Below the pieces are notes generated by a model. That model worked only from the letters and a program-made list of their open reading frames with translations. It ran no database searches and was not told where the DNA came from. Of a DNA stretch of 64,000 bases, positions 25,601 to 39,108 are shown one piece after another. Source of the stretch: Rhabdophis nuchalis (Eukaryota; Chordata; Lepidosauria; Squamata; Natricidae); assembly GCA_039707465.1 (NCBI GenBank), contig CM077658.1:14452074-14516073 (forward strand). Reading direction: 5' to 3'. Each line of letters begins with the position of its first letter. Position 1 is the stretch's first letter. The position numbers and the translations under genes were made by a program.

Positions 25601-28600
25601 GTGGGGGGTGGAGTGGTGGAGGTCTTCTACATCAGGGGTCCCCAACCTTTGCAACTTTAAGTCTGAAGGACTTCAGCTCCCAGAATTCTCCAGCCAGCCA
25701 GCTTTGCTATGTGGGTATATACATAATAAGCTTTGCTGGCTGGAGAAGTCTGGGAGCTGAAGTCCTTCAGACTTAAAGTTGCAAAGGTTGGGGACCCCTG
25801 TTCTACATCGCCCCGGTCTGTTGTCGCCTTTCCGTCTCTTGCTTTCGCTTTCGCTTTGCTGGGCTTCTTCCCAAAGCACTTTTAAATCGGATCCCGGTTT
25901 GACTGGTCTTAGAGTGGCTGCGGAGGATGGTTTTGGCTGCCAGTCGCCGTTGCGATGCCTCCGACAGACTCTGGGACCCCCCAGGTGTGAATTTTAGAGG
26001 CTGGGGTCTTATGTGTGTATGTGTGTTCATTGCATTATGATTGCAAATTGATGGCCAAAGATGGCTTTTTCAGGCTGGTGCCTCTGACATACGGAGAGGA
26101 AAGATCATTTTATTACAATTTATCAGAACATTCGGACAAAAGGGGTTCCTCTCATTCAAAGAGAGAACCCCGATTTTTAGCGTACATCCCCTTTTATATT
26201 TAACAAAGACGCCTGAAAGAGGAAAGTTGATTGGACAGGATAATAGCATGCATGTTTATTAAAATGTGGTCTGAAGGGGAATAGATTGGAAGGAGAAAGG
26301 TTGTCTAGGGTTCACAAGAGATAACCCAGATCCTCCCATTTGTTACTAGCAAACTTTTCTTATCAGGAACGAATAGCTTGTTTACCAGTTTAGGGATGTT
26401 AAAAGCTAATAAACCCTGAACATCACTTTAAAAGAAAGGATATAAATCAGATTAAAATGCAAACGATGTTAGTTAACCAATAACAAAACCCATGTTATTT
26501 GCCCCTCAATAACAAACAGGAATGTGGTATTTCAGCATCAAGGGGTCGGTTTAGCGTTGTGACTTTTGGGGGCAAGCTTCCTTGGTTGCAAATATTATTA
26601 CATGACTTCTTGTTCAGTGTGTTATTGAGTTTATTGTGACCTCAGAAGGATGTCATCAACATAGTTTTTGCTCATTATTGTTTCTAAAGAGGGGAGGAGC
26701 TGTTGACAGCAAGTTTTTAAGGGTGCCTTCATCCAGGTGCCATGTACCCTTGGGCATGTCTCTACAAGTTTTCTACTCAGATCTTGGTTGAATACAAGCT
26801 TCTCCTTGCCTGGCTTGTAGAGCAAGCAAGAAATCTTGACCCACACACATTGTCCTTATGGTGAAAGAAGAACATCTAGACGTAGCCAGATGTTTGAATG
26901 AGTAGGATGGCAGGATTTATGCACTACTCATCTTAATTGGGCCATAAGAAAGGCTGAGTGCCAAAGAATGAGGCCTTTGAACTACGATGCTGGAGAAGAC
27001 TCCTGCAAGTCCAAGGTGATCAAACCGGTCAATCCTAGAGGAGATCAACCCTGACTGCTCTTTAGAAAGCCAGATCCTGAAGAGGAAACTCAAATACTTT
27101 GGCCAGCCAATGAGAAGGAAGGACTCCCTGGAAAAGAGCCTAATTCTTGATTGAGGGCAAAAGAAGAAGGGGACGACAGAGAATGAGATGGCTGGATGGA
27201 GTCACTGAAGCAGTAGGCGTGAGCTTCAATGGACTTCAGAAGATGGTAGAGGACAGGAAGGTCAGGAGGAATGTAGTCCATGGAGTCGCGATGGGTCAGA
27301 CATGATTTTGCAACTAACAACAACATGACGTTAATTTATCATGATTTATTAAATAACTAGATCCATACAGTATAGTGGTCTAAATAGAAAACCAGATTGG
27401 GTAAGTGGTTAAGGTATCAGGTTAGAAATTGGGAAGATGTGAATTCTAGTTCTGCTTTAGAGCGGAGTCCCCTTAGGTCAGCCACTTTCATTGCCTAAAA
27501 TGAAAGCTGACTTTTATCCCCAATTAATACTAACAAACAATCATAGTTTCGCATCTCATTGTTAAGCCAATGTTATTTTGCTTAGTTTGATTTATCCTTA
27601 TGGCTAGTACTGTGGTTTTCCCTATCCTCCTCTCCAGATGATGCAGAGTTGAATTGATGCTTCCTGCCATTTTTACAGAAGCTTTTTGACTTTGCTTACA
27701 TTTCCCCCCCAGCTCAAACACTGATAGACCTGATTTATCACAGTTGGACCCTTGGATTGTAAGTCTTCTGTTGGAGTACAAAGAATCCGTAATCAAAACA
27801 GATGGACAGATTGGACGTGTCCTGAAGGTAGAGTTTCAAACTTATTTATTTATGTTGTCCTTCCTCCCCCCTTATTCAACTTTAGGAATGCAGACCTGTC
27901 CTGCATATCCTTGCTTTGTTGGTTTGTTTTTATTTTGCAACAGACTAGACACAGTTCAGAGCAGTTACAGGCTTAACATTTGGAAGGTTGAGAGTGTGTC
28001 TTGCACGCAACTACAAAAATTGCATAAGGACGTTTTTTAAAATTATAAAATGGCCTGGCTAATTACAAAATATAGTACCTGTTTACCAAAGGAAACTGTT
28101 ATCTTATTTCCTGTTGCTTCCTTATAACAGCAGTGTTTCTAGAGCTGGCTGGGGAATTCTGGAAGTTGGTTCACACATCTTAAAGTTGCTGGAGTTGAAA
28201 AACATTTCTGTAGATGTCCAGGGAGCTCCCTTCTAGCTGAGCACTATGTTCTTTTCTTCTGTAAAATAACAGCACCGCCTCTTAAGCATAACTCCAGATT
28301 GCACTGGGTGATCATTGCTTCCATATTCCAATAATTATTATGTAGTCTCCAAGAAGCACCCTCTGCGGGATCACATCCTGCCCCATACATCCCTGCGGCC
28401 GATTCGCTCCCACAGAGAGGGACTTCTCCGGGTGCCGTCCACTAGGCTGTGCCAGCGGGCGACGCCCAGAGGAAGGGCCTTCTCTGTGGCGGGCCCGACC
28501 CTCTGGAACGACCTTCCCCCCGAAATCAGAACAACCACGGACCTTCGCTCCTTCCGACAGCTATTAAAAACACATTTCTTCCGTTTGGCTGGCCTAGGGT

Positions 28601-31470
28601 AATTCAAATTTTAAATTGTTAAGGGGTTCTTAGGGATATTTTTAATTTCATAGAAGTTTTTAGTGCAGGGTAAGTTTAATTCGATTTTAATTTTGTACTT
28701 TGTCTGTTTTAATTGTTTTTTAATTCCCTGTGCCCCGCATCGAGTCCCTTCGGGGAGAGAGAGCGGGTTATAAATAAAATTTATTATTGTTGTTGTTGTT
28801 GTTAAAGATGGCAAAACTTATTTTCTTTCTTCTGTGCCAGGTTCCAGTACTTCTTCTACTGTTTTAAACTAAGATAGACACACACGGAAGAACCCAATAG
28901 GCAGCCCAAAGAACTATCTGCAGATATTGTAGTGTCTGTGATACCCTTTGGCCCATCTCTGCTTTACACTGATGGAGAATAGTGGGTCCACGTTCCCCAA
29001 TAAACTTGGTTTCCAAATGTGTTGGTTGTGGTGTAATTTTTTTTTGCCTCTTCCCCAGCTTTTGAACAAGCCAAGGGATTACCAAGATGCTGAGCAGGAA
29101 CCAGAAACAATTCTAATTATTGGAGATGGACTTCACTATATTGAAGCGGTGGTCACAGGCAAAGCTGCTAAAATGACAAAAGAGTAAGTTTTACTTTGAA
29201 TTTATTTTGGATTACAATTCAATATATGGATTTTTACGGCAACCAAAATTTGTTTCTCTTCCATGAACTTTATACAATTTTACCTCTGCATTGCTAAGAT
29301 CAGAATTTCTTGCGATTCATAATTTCATTTTATGATTTAGGGTGTGCTGACCATGATCTTTGATATCTGTGACTATTTAGAACTTAATAGAGTTCCTCAG
29401 GCAATCAGAATAATATAATGTAGTCTTTCATTCACACTTGATTAATGATACCCTAGAAAATTCTAATCTCTATATTTGTAAATCCTTTATTTACTCATTT
29501 GTTTCTACTCCTTTATTCCTTTTATTCTCTTTCCTATTCCATTTACATGTTTCCATTAAAATGTCTGATAAATATGTGTGTATAGGTGGTCCTTAACTTA
29601 CAACCACAGGTGAGCCCAAATTTTGCATTGCTAAACAAGACAGTTGTTAAGTGAGTTTTGCCCCATTTTATGTCCTTTTTGCCACTGTTGTTAAGTGAGT
29701 TACTGCTGTTAGGTGAATCATGTCATTAAGTGAATCTGGCTTCCCTCATTGACTTTTGATCATGTCACCATAGGGATGCTGCAATGGTCATAAATGTGAA
29801 AACCAGTCAATCACTTTTTGCAGTGCATTGTAACTTCAGGCCATCAATAAACGAATGGTTGTAAATCAGGGACTGCCTATAATATATTATTCATAAGGAT
29901 TAATTTAGAAATTTTGTGCTTCTAAATAAATTATCATAATTATCTCAAAAAAAACCCCATCACATTTTATCTGTAACAAAATATGAGGGATTATGCCAAT
30001 CTTGTAGGGATTTGATAATTCCGTATTCAAATTTTTTTACATCTTTATCAGGAAGCTATATTTGAAGTAGCATTTTGGATTCTGAAATTAACGGTTACGC
30101 TCATTCTTTTAAAGTTGCCAACTTTGTACATATCGGTTTCAAAGTCATCTTTTCTTGGGAAAAATCTATTCTGCAAGATGGTCAAAACAATTTACAAAAG
30201 GGGAGGGGCTGTAATCCTTTTTTATATGTGCTGACATAGAAAGTTAAGACTGGGAAAATATATGTTTGACTTTGTTGATAAAAATTGGTTTCCCAGCACT
30301 CTAAAGAAGCTTGTGGAGCTTTTAAAATTGTGCACAGAATCCTGCCTTTTGCAGCTCAATAAATATGGAAAAATATCAGCTGTAGGAGACAGTTTGATAC
30401 GTTTAAGATTTGCCAATGCATTTCTTCCTGTCTATTTCTCAGATCTATGGCTCGGTCTGGGTTGCCTGGTATTATTGACCAGTTCATCAGCTTGCAGAAT
30501 TATAGAGTCAACTTTAAAAGAGCAACTGAAATGGTAAGGTGCATAAAATGCCCTTGTTGTAGTGTTTTCTTTGGAGGAGCACATGCTGATAATGCAGTTT
30601 GACCCTCCGAAGATATGACATGAAATGTATTTATTTGTTTAGAAAATGTATATTGCCGCCTACTCGCACATGACGAATCAAGGCGGCTTACAGGAGATAA
30701 AAGCACAATATTAAAGAAATAAAAATAATTTAAAAAAAATACTAACACATAGTCCTTGACTTAGGATCACAGCAATTTATGTTGCTAAGCAAGTTGTTAA
30801 GTGCCCAATTTTAAGATTATTTGGCCATGGTGGTTAAGCAAATCACTACATTTGCTAAGTGAATCACGAGTCATTAAGTGAATACAATGTCCTTCATTGA
30901 CTTTGCTTATCGGAAGATGGCTGGGCTGCTCACATATGCCAATAATGTGAATTCAGGACACTGTGCCCATTTAAATACAAGCCAGTTGGCAAGCCCCTGA
31001 ATTTTGATCATGTAACTTGGGGGGATGCTGCAGCTGTTTTAATGCAAGGGTTGGTGATAAGTCACCTTTTTCAGAGTCGTCGTAATTTCAAGCAGTCGCT
31101 AAATGAATTGGTTGTAAGTCGAGGACCATCTGTATTGTCCTCATGACATTTTAAAATGCCTATGGAGGAAATAGGAATTCAAAATGAGTTTACTGAAACA
31201 CATCGTAATTAAGAGAAAGAAAGACTGATAATGGCTGAATGAAATCAGTTTGCTAACTCAAACTTTGTAAAAGTTTGTAAAAGGTGCTGAGCACTTTTCT
31301 TGCACTGATGAAACTACTTGGCATTGGAGTGGCATGTCATTTAAATTTAAGAATTGCTCTGCAGCTGTGTTGAATTTCAACATCTCCCTTTTTATCAGGT
31401 TACAAATTAAAATTCGCTATAAAATTTTGGAAATCACTGGAAGGGCTTAGTTATGGAATCCAGACTGTAA

Positions 31471-31538
<68 letters not shown>

Positions 31539-31593
31539 AGGAAGGAAGGAAGGAAGGAAGGAAGGAAGGAAGGAAGGAAGGAAAGAAAGAAAG

Positions 31594-31668
<75 letters not shown>

Positions 31669-34600
31669 AAAGGGGCCAGACTATATGGAGGTCTGATTGT
31701 GAGATTAAAAAACCCAATTATCAAATCCTCACAACACACAGACATGTCTGGTTCACAATTCCAAAAAGTTTATTTACAGAAAAATAAAAAGGCGGCCTCC
31801 AAGTCTCTTCCCAAGTGGATCGAGCACAAGGAGAGCAAAGAATAGCATTCAAACAATGCATATAGAATAAGGGGGGAAAATAGGTTTATTTATTAAATTT
31901 ATATTAGCTTGGTCCCAACCCTGGGGGCCCTTTGTAGCTACGGCTCCAGATGTGGGACGGAGCCCATTTTCTGTCAGAATCATATTTTTTATGATTCTCT
32001 GACAATATTGTGCCTTTGACTTAAGTGTGTGTGTGTGAATGAAACCTTGATGTCAGAAAGCTTTAGATGTAATTTGGTTATTTATATGTTGTCGCTTTCT
32101 CGCGTTGTGACGGCAAATGTGTTTAAAATTATGTTTGTACGATTTTTTTTTATAAGAATAAATAAAATTATATATAAAAAAAGAAAGCTTTAGATGTATT
32201 CACATATTTATTTATATATTTATTTACAGCTGTCCTTTAGATTTAATTACATTTCAGATACGGTCCCTCGCTAAACGAGAACCCCCCCCCCTTTAAAATG
32301 AAAATCTCCTTCCTATCCCAATATGGGTTTATTTATTTATTTGGTTGTTCCGTTAGTTACATTTGTTTGCTGCCTATCTGGCAATGTGAGGGCGATGGAC
32401 TATAAAACATTTGTTTATTTGGTGTAAATGGCAGGCCTGTAAAAATGTCTCCAATAAACAAACGGGCCCATCTTTGACCAAATTATTTGAGACCCCACCC
32501 CACCCCTTTTGGGGGGGGTGTCTTGATTCCGTTGGCAATTTGCCTTGTTTTTGAATCTTGACAGAGACTCCTGCAAGTCGAGGGTCTCTTTATTCTTTAA
32601 AACAGATAAAAGAATTCATTCCCTCTGTTTGAGGGAGGGAATCCACCGTTTTTGAGGTCTGCCCTCAAAGTAGGCCTGTTGCCAGGCAGAATATAATATG
32701 TATCCTTCAAAACATCCATGTTTTAACTCGCCAGCGGTTTCTGGCCTGAAATGTAGCCTGTGTGGCCTTTTTGAAGCCTCCCTGAGGGAATTTCGTGGCC
32801 GCCATTAAATCCCCATAAAAAGCCCTTTGGGGGCTCTGAAAATCTTTGAAAAGGACAACAAAACAGACCCACACAAAACCCACTGTTGTTTTTTCGTCCT
32901 CTCTCCCAGTGGGGGTTTTGTGAGTTTTGGGAGCCGGTTTCCCTCCAAGGAAAAACTTTGGATATTCACGAAAAGCCTCTTTGCTTTTCGAAAGCCACAA
33001 CGGATCTCTCTCTCTCTCTCTCTCTCGTGGGGCCTTTTATTGTTTTATTTTTTACTGCCAGAGAGAGGAAGGGGCTTCACTGGACCCCTAAATGTGGGAA
33101 CGGGTTGCATCATTTGAGGGTCGCTTTTCCCAAGCACCAAAATGTCTCCAGTTGGTTTTTTTCTTGCTTCTTTCCTTGACCGAAGGCAACGGAGAGAGAA
33201 GCCCCTTCCCTTTTGTAGCTTAGGATTCATTTTTTGGCGGGAGAGAGGGTGGCATAATAATTTTAAAGCATTTCATTTGAGCGCCTTCCACTTCTCGAAG
33301 GATTCTTCCATTTCTTCAGGTCTGGCTCAGGAATTCTGAGAGTGGAAGTCTCCAGAGAGCCTTAAATTGCCATCGTTGGTCAACTCCTACTTTTTTAGGG
33401 CGTTTATATCTTCATTTTCTGTTTGAAAAGTCTCCTAATTGGATCCTTGCCACCTCTTTGTGTGAAGCTGGATTGGGCTGAGAAGCAGGGACTGGCCCAA
33501 AGTCACCCAAAGTCGCTTTGGATCCGAGCGGGGATTTGAACTGGGGTCTCCCCATGTTCAAACTCCACCCTTTTCAACCCTCAATATATCCTGGATCTTG
33601 CATTCCATGTATTGGGTGGAGGGCAGCTCCGTTGGGGAAGCCTTGCTTTGGTGGTTTTTAATCACAGGCTGTGCTGCTTTCTCTCCATCATTGAGATCAT
33701 GTACAATGTGATATTTCTCCTGGACCATCGTTCATTGTGCTTGTTTTTCACTCTTTTCAGAAAGATTGTCGATTTTATCTCACCCTTGAGTGTTTCCAGG
33801 TCGTGGCCATGAAGAGAGCGGGGGGGAAAAAGCAAACCTGGTGAGAGGAACAAGAACACTGACAATACAATACAACACAACACAACACAACACCAGAGTT
33901 GGAAGGGACCTTGTAGGTCTTCTAGTCCAACCCCCTGCGTGGGCAGGAATCTTATAGCATTTCAGACAAATGGCTATCTAACATCTTTTTAAAGACTTCC
34001 AGGGTTGGGGCATTCACAACTTCTGGAGGCAAGCTGTTCCAGAGGTTAATTGTTCTAATTGTCAGGAAATTTCTCCTTAGTTCTAAGTTGCTTCTCTCCT
34101 TGATTAGTTTCCACCCATTGCTTCTTGTCCTGCCCCCAGGTGCCTTGGAGAATAGTTTGACTTCCTCTTCTTTGGGGCACCCTCTGAGATATCGGAACAC
34201 TGCTATCATGTCTCCCCTGGTCCTTCTCTTCATCAAACTAGACATACCCGGTTCCTGCAACCGTTCTTCATATGTTTTAGCCTCCAGTCTCCTAATCATC
34301 TTGATTGCTCCTCTGCACTCTTTCCAGAATCTCCACGTCTTTTCTACATCGTGGCGACCAAAACTGTATGCAGTATTCCAAGTGTGGCCTTACCAAGGCA
34401 CTATACACTTCACATGATCTAGATTCTATCCCTCTGTTTATGCAGCCTAGAACTGTGTTGGCTTTTTTGGCAGCTGCTGCACACTGCTGGCTCATATTTA
34501 AATGGTTGTCCACTAGGATTCCAAGATCCCTCTCACAGTTGCTACTATTGAGCAAGGTACCACCTATACTGTACCTGTGCATTTTGTTTTTTGATCTTAG

Positions 34601-37600
34601 TTGTATAGTTGGGGTATCTACTGGGAAGAAGACGGGGGCCTAAGCTCAAACCCTGAAGATTGCAGAATTGTCTGCATCCCATCCAGCATGGATCCTGTTT
34701 TAATCAGGGTTAGACAATTTAACAGACTGGAATTCTTTATAAACACTTAACTGCAGTTCAGTACCTGCTGTTGTCTGTCGTTGACTATCCAACTCTTGCT
34801 ATAGAGTTGAGCAGACTTACACATCTAAAAATAGTCAAGTTTTGGAAAGAGGAACGATTAAACATTACAGCAGCACCTAGGTGCCCTTTTGATTTTTAAA
34901 AAGCTAAGTCCGGTTAGATTTGATATTTGGATGAAAGATCACACACAAGTCCCAAGGCTGTCGATTAGAGGTTGGAAACATGGTCTGCCAGAAGACAGCA
35001 CTTCTGTTTTCTGCAACATAGGTGTGTCCATGGCCACCAGCAGCTGACTTGAACTTGAGAGGGAATTGACTATCATATTTACCTAGGGATTAAAATGGAA
35101 GAACTGGGACCTCAAGAGAACTCTTTTTTTTTTGTAATTATCTGATTCAGTTTATAATGACACTGAACAACCCATGATCCGCTGGGTAGTAGTTTCAGAG
35201 ATATTTCCTTACCAGATTCCTCAAAATAATGATAGAGCTTTTGATGTACTGCCTTCACTGGAAAAGCTAGAAAACATTCAGAAATGTATCTGAAGATACC
35301 CTGTGTTGAAGTATAGAGCACAGGAAATGTTTTATGACAGCTGGTATCACGTCGTAAACTGGTTTAGAATAATGTTTATATCATAAAATGTTTACCAAAT
35401 TAATGAGATGCTTGAGGTCCTACTTATGTCAATCTGTTTCACTGACCTACTGATTGGATGTGGTTTTATTATATGAGTTTTCTACTGTGATAAAAAAAAC
35501 TGAGGATGTTAATGTCTTTTTATATAGCAATCGGGAGCTGTCAATCATACAAAAGATAAAAGAACTATGGCAGTAAGTACTTGATTCTATTCTGTGAGCA
35601 GTTTTAAAACTAGCAGTTTTAGATTCAGGCCTGTTCATAGCAACATTATAAACTTTGTAAAATCTTCCTATGTATCATAGAATATTCCAAGTTCTACTCA
35701 CATAAATTTCAACGCATAATCCAAAGGCTTTAACTTTTTACTGTATTTGATCTCGTTATATGCATTATGTGTGGCAGCCTGCCTTCTCATGCTTTGAAAA
35801 GCAGTAGGACATTTTCTTACTGTGTATTAATAATAATTAATGAATAATTAATGAATAAATCAATAATAAGGAGGATAGTTCTTGGTTCCAGACATTACAG
35901 ATTTGTTAATCCACTTCCCATTTCCCCAAGAAATGAAACATTAGCTGATCCACCAAAACAACTTTAGTTCCATTCTCATGACCAATTAGCAATACATCAT
36001 AATCTAAGACTTATAACGGCTGTTTGAAATGCTGTTTTCATTTTGATTAAAAAGGAAGATAAAAGATATTTTTCTGTCTAGCACAGTGTACAAGTCAAAA
36101 TGTGGTTTAGCTCTAAGAAGCACCTGGCTATAATTAGTAAATTGTGATTTTAGGGCATAACTTAATGTAAAACCACAACCCAAATTTCATTTATTTGGTT
36201 AAGAACCTGGTTTAAATATAGTTTAAAGCAGGCATGTCCAACCTGAAGGCCACAGTCCATATGTGGCCCTGGACAGCTAGAAATGCAACAAAATATTAAC
36301 AAATATTTTTATACAACAAAAATATTAAAAAATAAAGGTAGTTTGTTATTTATGTAGATAAACAATGTTATATATTTTATATGCTGCCCAATTCCTCTTC
36401 ACTCAGTTTGGCCCACAAGCCAAAAGGTTGGCTGCCCATGGCTTAAAGCAAGGTACAAAATCAGCCAACAAAATTGATAGCTTGTGTTGGCAGTGGAAAT
36501 GTACATTGATGTTCAGAGTTGAACATCTCCTCCACGTACCATTTTTATTTATCTATGCTCATACAAGGTGATGATGGATACCCATCCCAATGAGCTGCCA
36601 TTGAGGAGAGAATAGAAGCATCTCAAAAGTTACATTCTTGGAAGATTGAGATTGGGTTAGAAGCTTGGAAGAAAGCAAAAAGAACTTTCTATAGAGAGAT
36701 TCATGATGTTAATTGAAGAAGAGGTCTGAAGGCTTGACAAGCTACTGTCATGCTTAAGTCTTGATGCAGTTTGATTATATTTTTCAGGAAAAGTTTTGCA
36801 ACACAGAGGTGGTTCAACTCAGGTATGTTAGATTAAAAGTTGGCAGCTTTTTAAATGAAATTTAATGAAAAGTGGGGTCAGTATTAAGTGGGCTCCTCTG
36901 ATTTTCTATGTTATATTTCATTGTGGAACAAATCTTATTTGTGTTTTATACCTCCCAATAGAGAATTTAGTCAGGCCACTTAAAGGCTAAAACATTTATA
37001 ACAACTCCTTCCTAAGTTGTATTTTTTTTTATAACACAACTTTTTCACCTTGTATGATAGATGTTTACCTTCAGGCCAGAATGAAGGAAACGATGCCAAT
37101 GTATTTCTGAAAATGACATTTGATTAAAAAAAAGTAGTTTAGAATCGCTAGTCCTTTATCAGGGGTGTCAAACTCAATTTCATTGAGGGCGGCATCAGGG
37201 CTATGGTTGATCTTGGGGTGGGCGTGGCTGATTGAGTGTGGACAACTGGGTGGGTGTGGTCAGCTTGATGTCACTCACTGGGCATGGCCAATTGAGTGGG
37301 CATGGCTAGACTGCTGGCATGTTCCCTCTTCACACTGAGTAGACCAGGCTGAAGCCAGGCTGGCCTGATATTTCCTCTTCGTATTGGGTAGCCTGGGCCA
37401 AAGCGACGTGAGCCGGCCTCACGGGCCACATCTGGCCCGCGACCTTTGTGTTTGACACCCCTGTTCTACATCATTCAATCTTAAAGCGAAATGTTATGGG
37501 ATCTTGCTTGTAAACCTATTGTCTATTTACAGTATGCTTTTTCTTGTTTAGGACAAGAATCACAGAGGGCTCCCCAAGCATTGAAAGATATGAATCATGA

Positions 37601-39023
37601 TCAGGTGAACAAATTGAAACAAAATGCTAAGGAGTGTCTCAATTTATTAAGCACCAGCAAATTGTTGAACTCTAAGAAACTGGCCATGTACGCAGACACT
37701 ACTAGATGGCAACTGGAACGGAAACATAGTAAGGTTTGTATTTACACATCTTCTGTGCCTTGGTTAATTAATTGAAATTGAAGGTAATTCAGTAAATTCC
37801 TCTCTGGCGAAGGAATAGATAATGGAAAATTAGGAAACATAAAGAAGAAATCTATTAGCATTTATTCCTCATTCATTCATTCATTTATTCCTAACCACGA
37901 ATTACTGTGGTCACATGATCAAAATTTAGGGACTTGGCAACTGGCGTGTACTTAGGACTGTTGCAGTGGGTCGCGTGATCACCATTTGAAATCTTCCAAA
38001 GGGGCTTCTGACAAGCAAAACCAATGGGGAGACCTGGATTCTCTTAACAACTGTGTGATTCGCTTAATGATCGTGGCCCAAAAAGTCATAAAAATCAGAC
38101 AAGCCTCATTTAACCAAATTGCTTAGTGATGAAAGTTCCAGTTCCAATTGTGGTCTTAAATCGAGAATCCCTGAATGAGACTTTGACGTGGACTATTATT
38201 TTTTTTTAGAACTATTTTTAGAGTTACTGGATTCCTAGCTTAAAAATGAAAGCAACAGAAATTGGAAGAACTTGGCACTCGCTGTGAAAGAGCAGATGAG
38301 AATGCTTATATTATGTATTGTGTAAAGCAGAAACAGATGAAACGTTTTGATTTCAGATGCACCAGGATGTCTTCAGAGTTCCAGCTGAATACCTGGTGAT
38401 CAGTGCAGAAAATGAGGCAGCACTTTCCCAGTCCTACATGTTAAGTGAGTCATAGAATCAGGGGCCAGATTTATGGATGAAAATGGGTTGGTTTGGAATT
38501 GGGTGCTGATAGCTAAGCTCTCTTTTTTCTCAGATACCCCTCAAGCTGTTCCTGAAGAAGCTAAAAACCTTCAAGAAGACGATCATAGCACTGTATCCTT
38601 CTTCAGTGGTGAGTAGCATTGGTTGTCTTTTGTGAACTTGCAAGTGCATTTTAAATTTTTTACAAAAAGGAATATTTACCCCAAAGACTCAGGAATCAAC
38701 ATTCAGAAAACTTCTTTAAAAAAAGGTTTTCACGGAGGTTGATTAGCCCAAGCCAATCAAAATTTTGTAATTATTATTCGTGTTTGATGTACTTTTTTAT
38801 TCATATCTATGCCAAAGAAGCCATTCTGTTTCTGTTCTTTTTTTGTTTTTGTACTTTTATCTTGCTTTTTCCTGATCTTCTGTTTTTTTTCATTCTTTTT
38901 TTCTGGTTCATTTAACTTTCATTATTGATTTGTTTTATATATATATACTCTGGTTTCTCTTCAGATCGTATAAATCTTTCGCCTTTTTATATATATATGT
39001 GTGTGTGTGTGTATCTATATATC

Positions 39024-39108
<85 letters not shown>

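Noticed and set aside
32707..33179. ~97-codon ORFs on both strands in ACD intron 4
   Set aside because: No similarity; the ACD exon phases close without them.
37541..37551. Alternative ACD exon 8 acceptor at TTTACAG (37532)
   Set aside because: Would leave the reading phase unmatched with exon 7; the acceptor at 37551 closes it.
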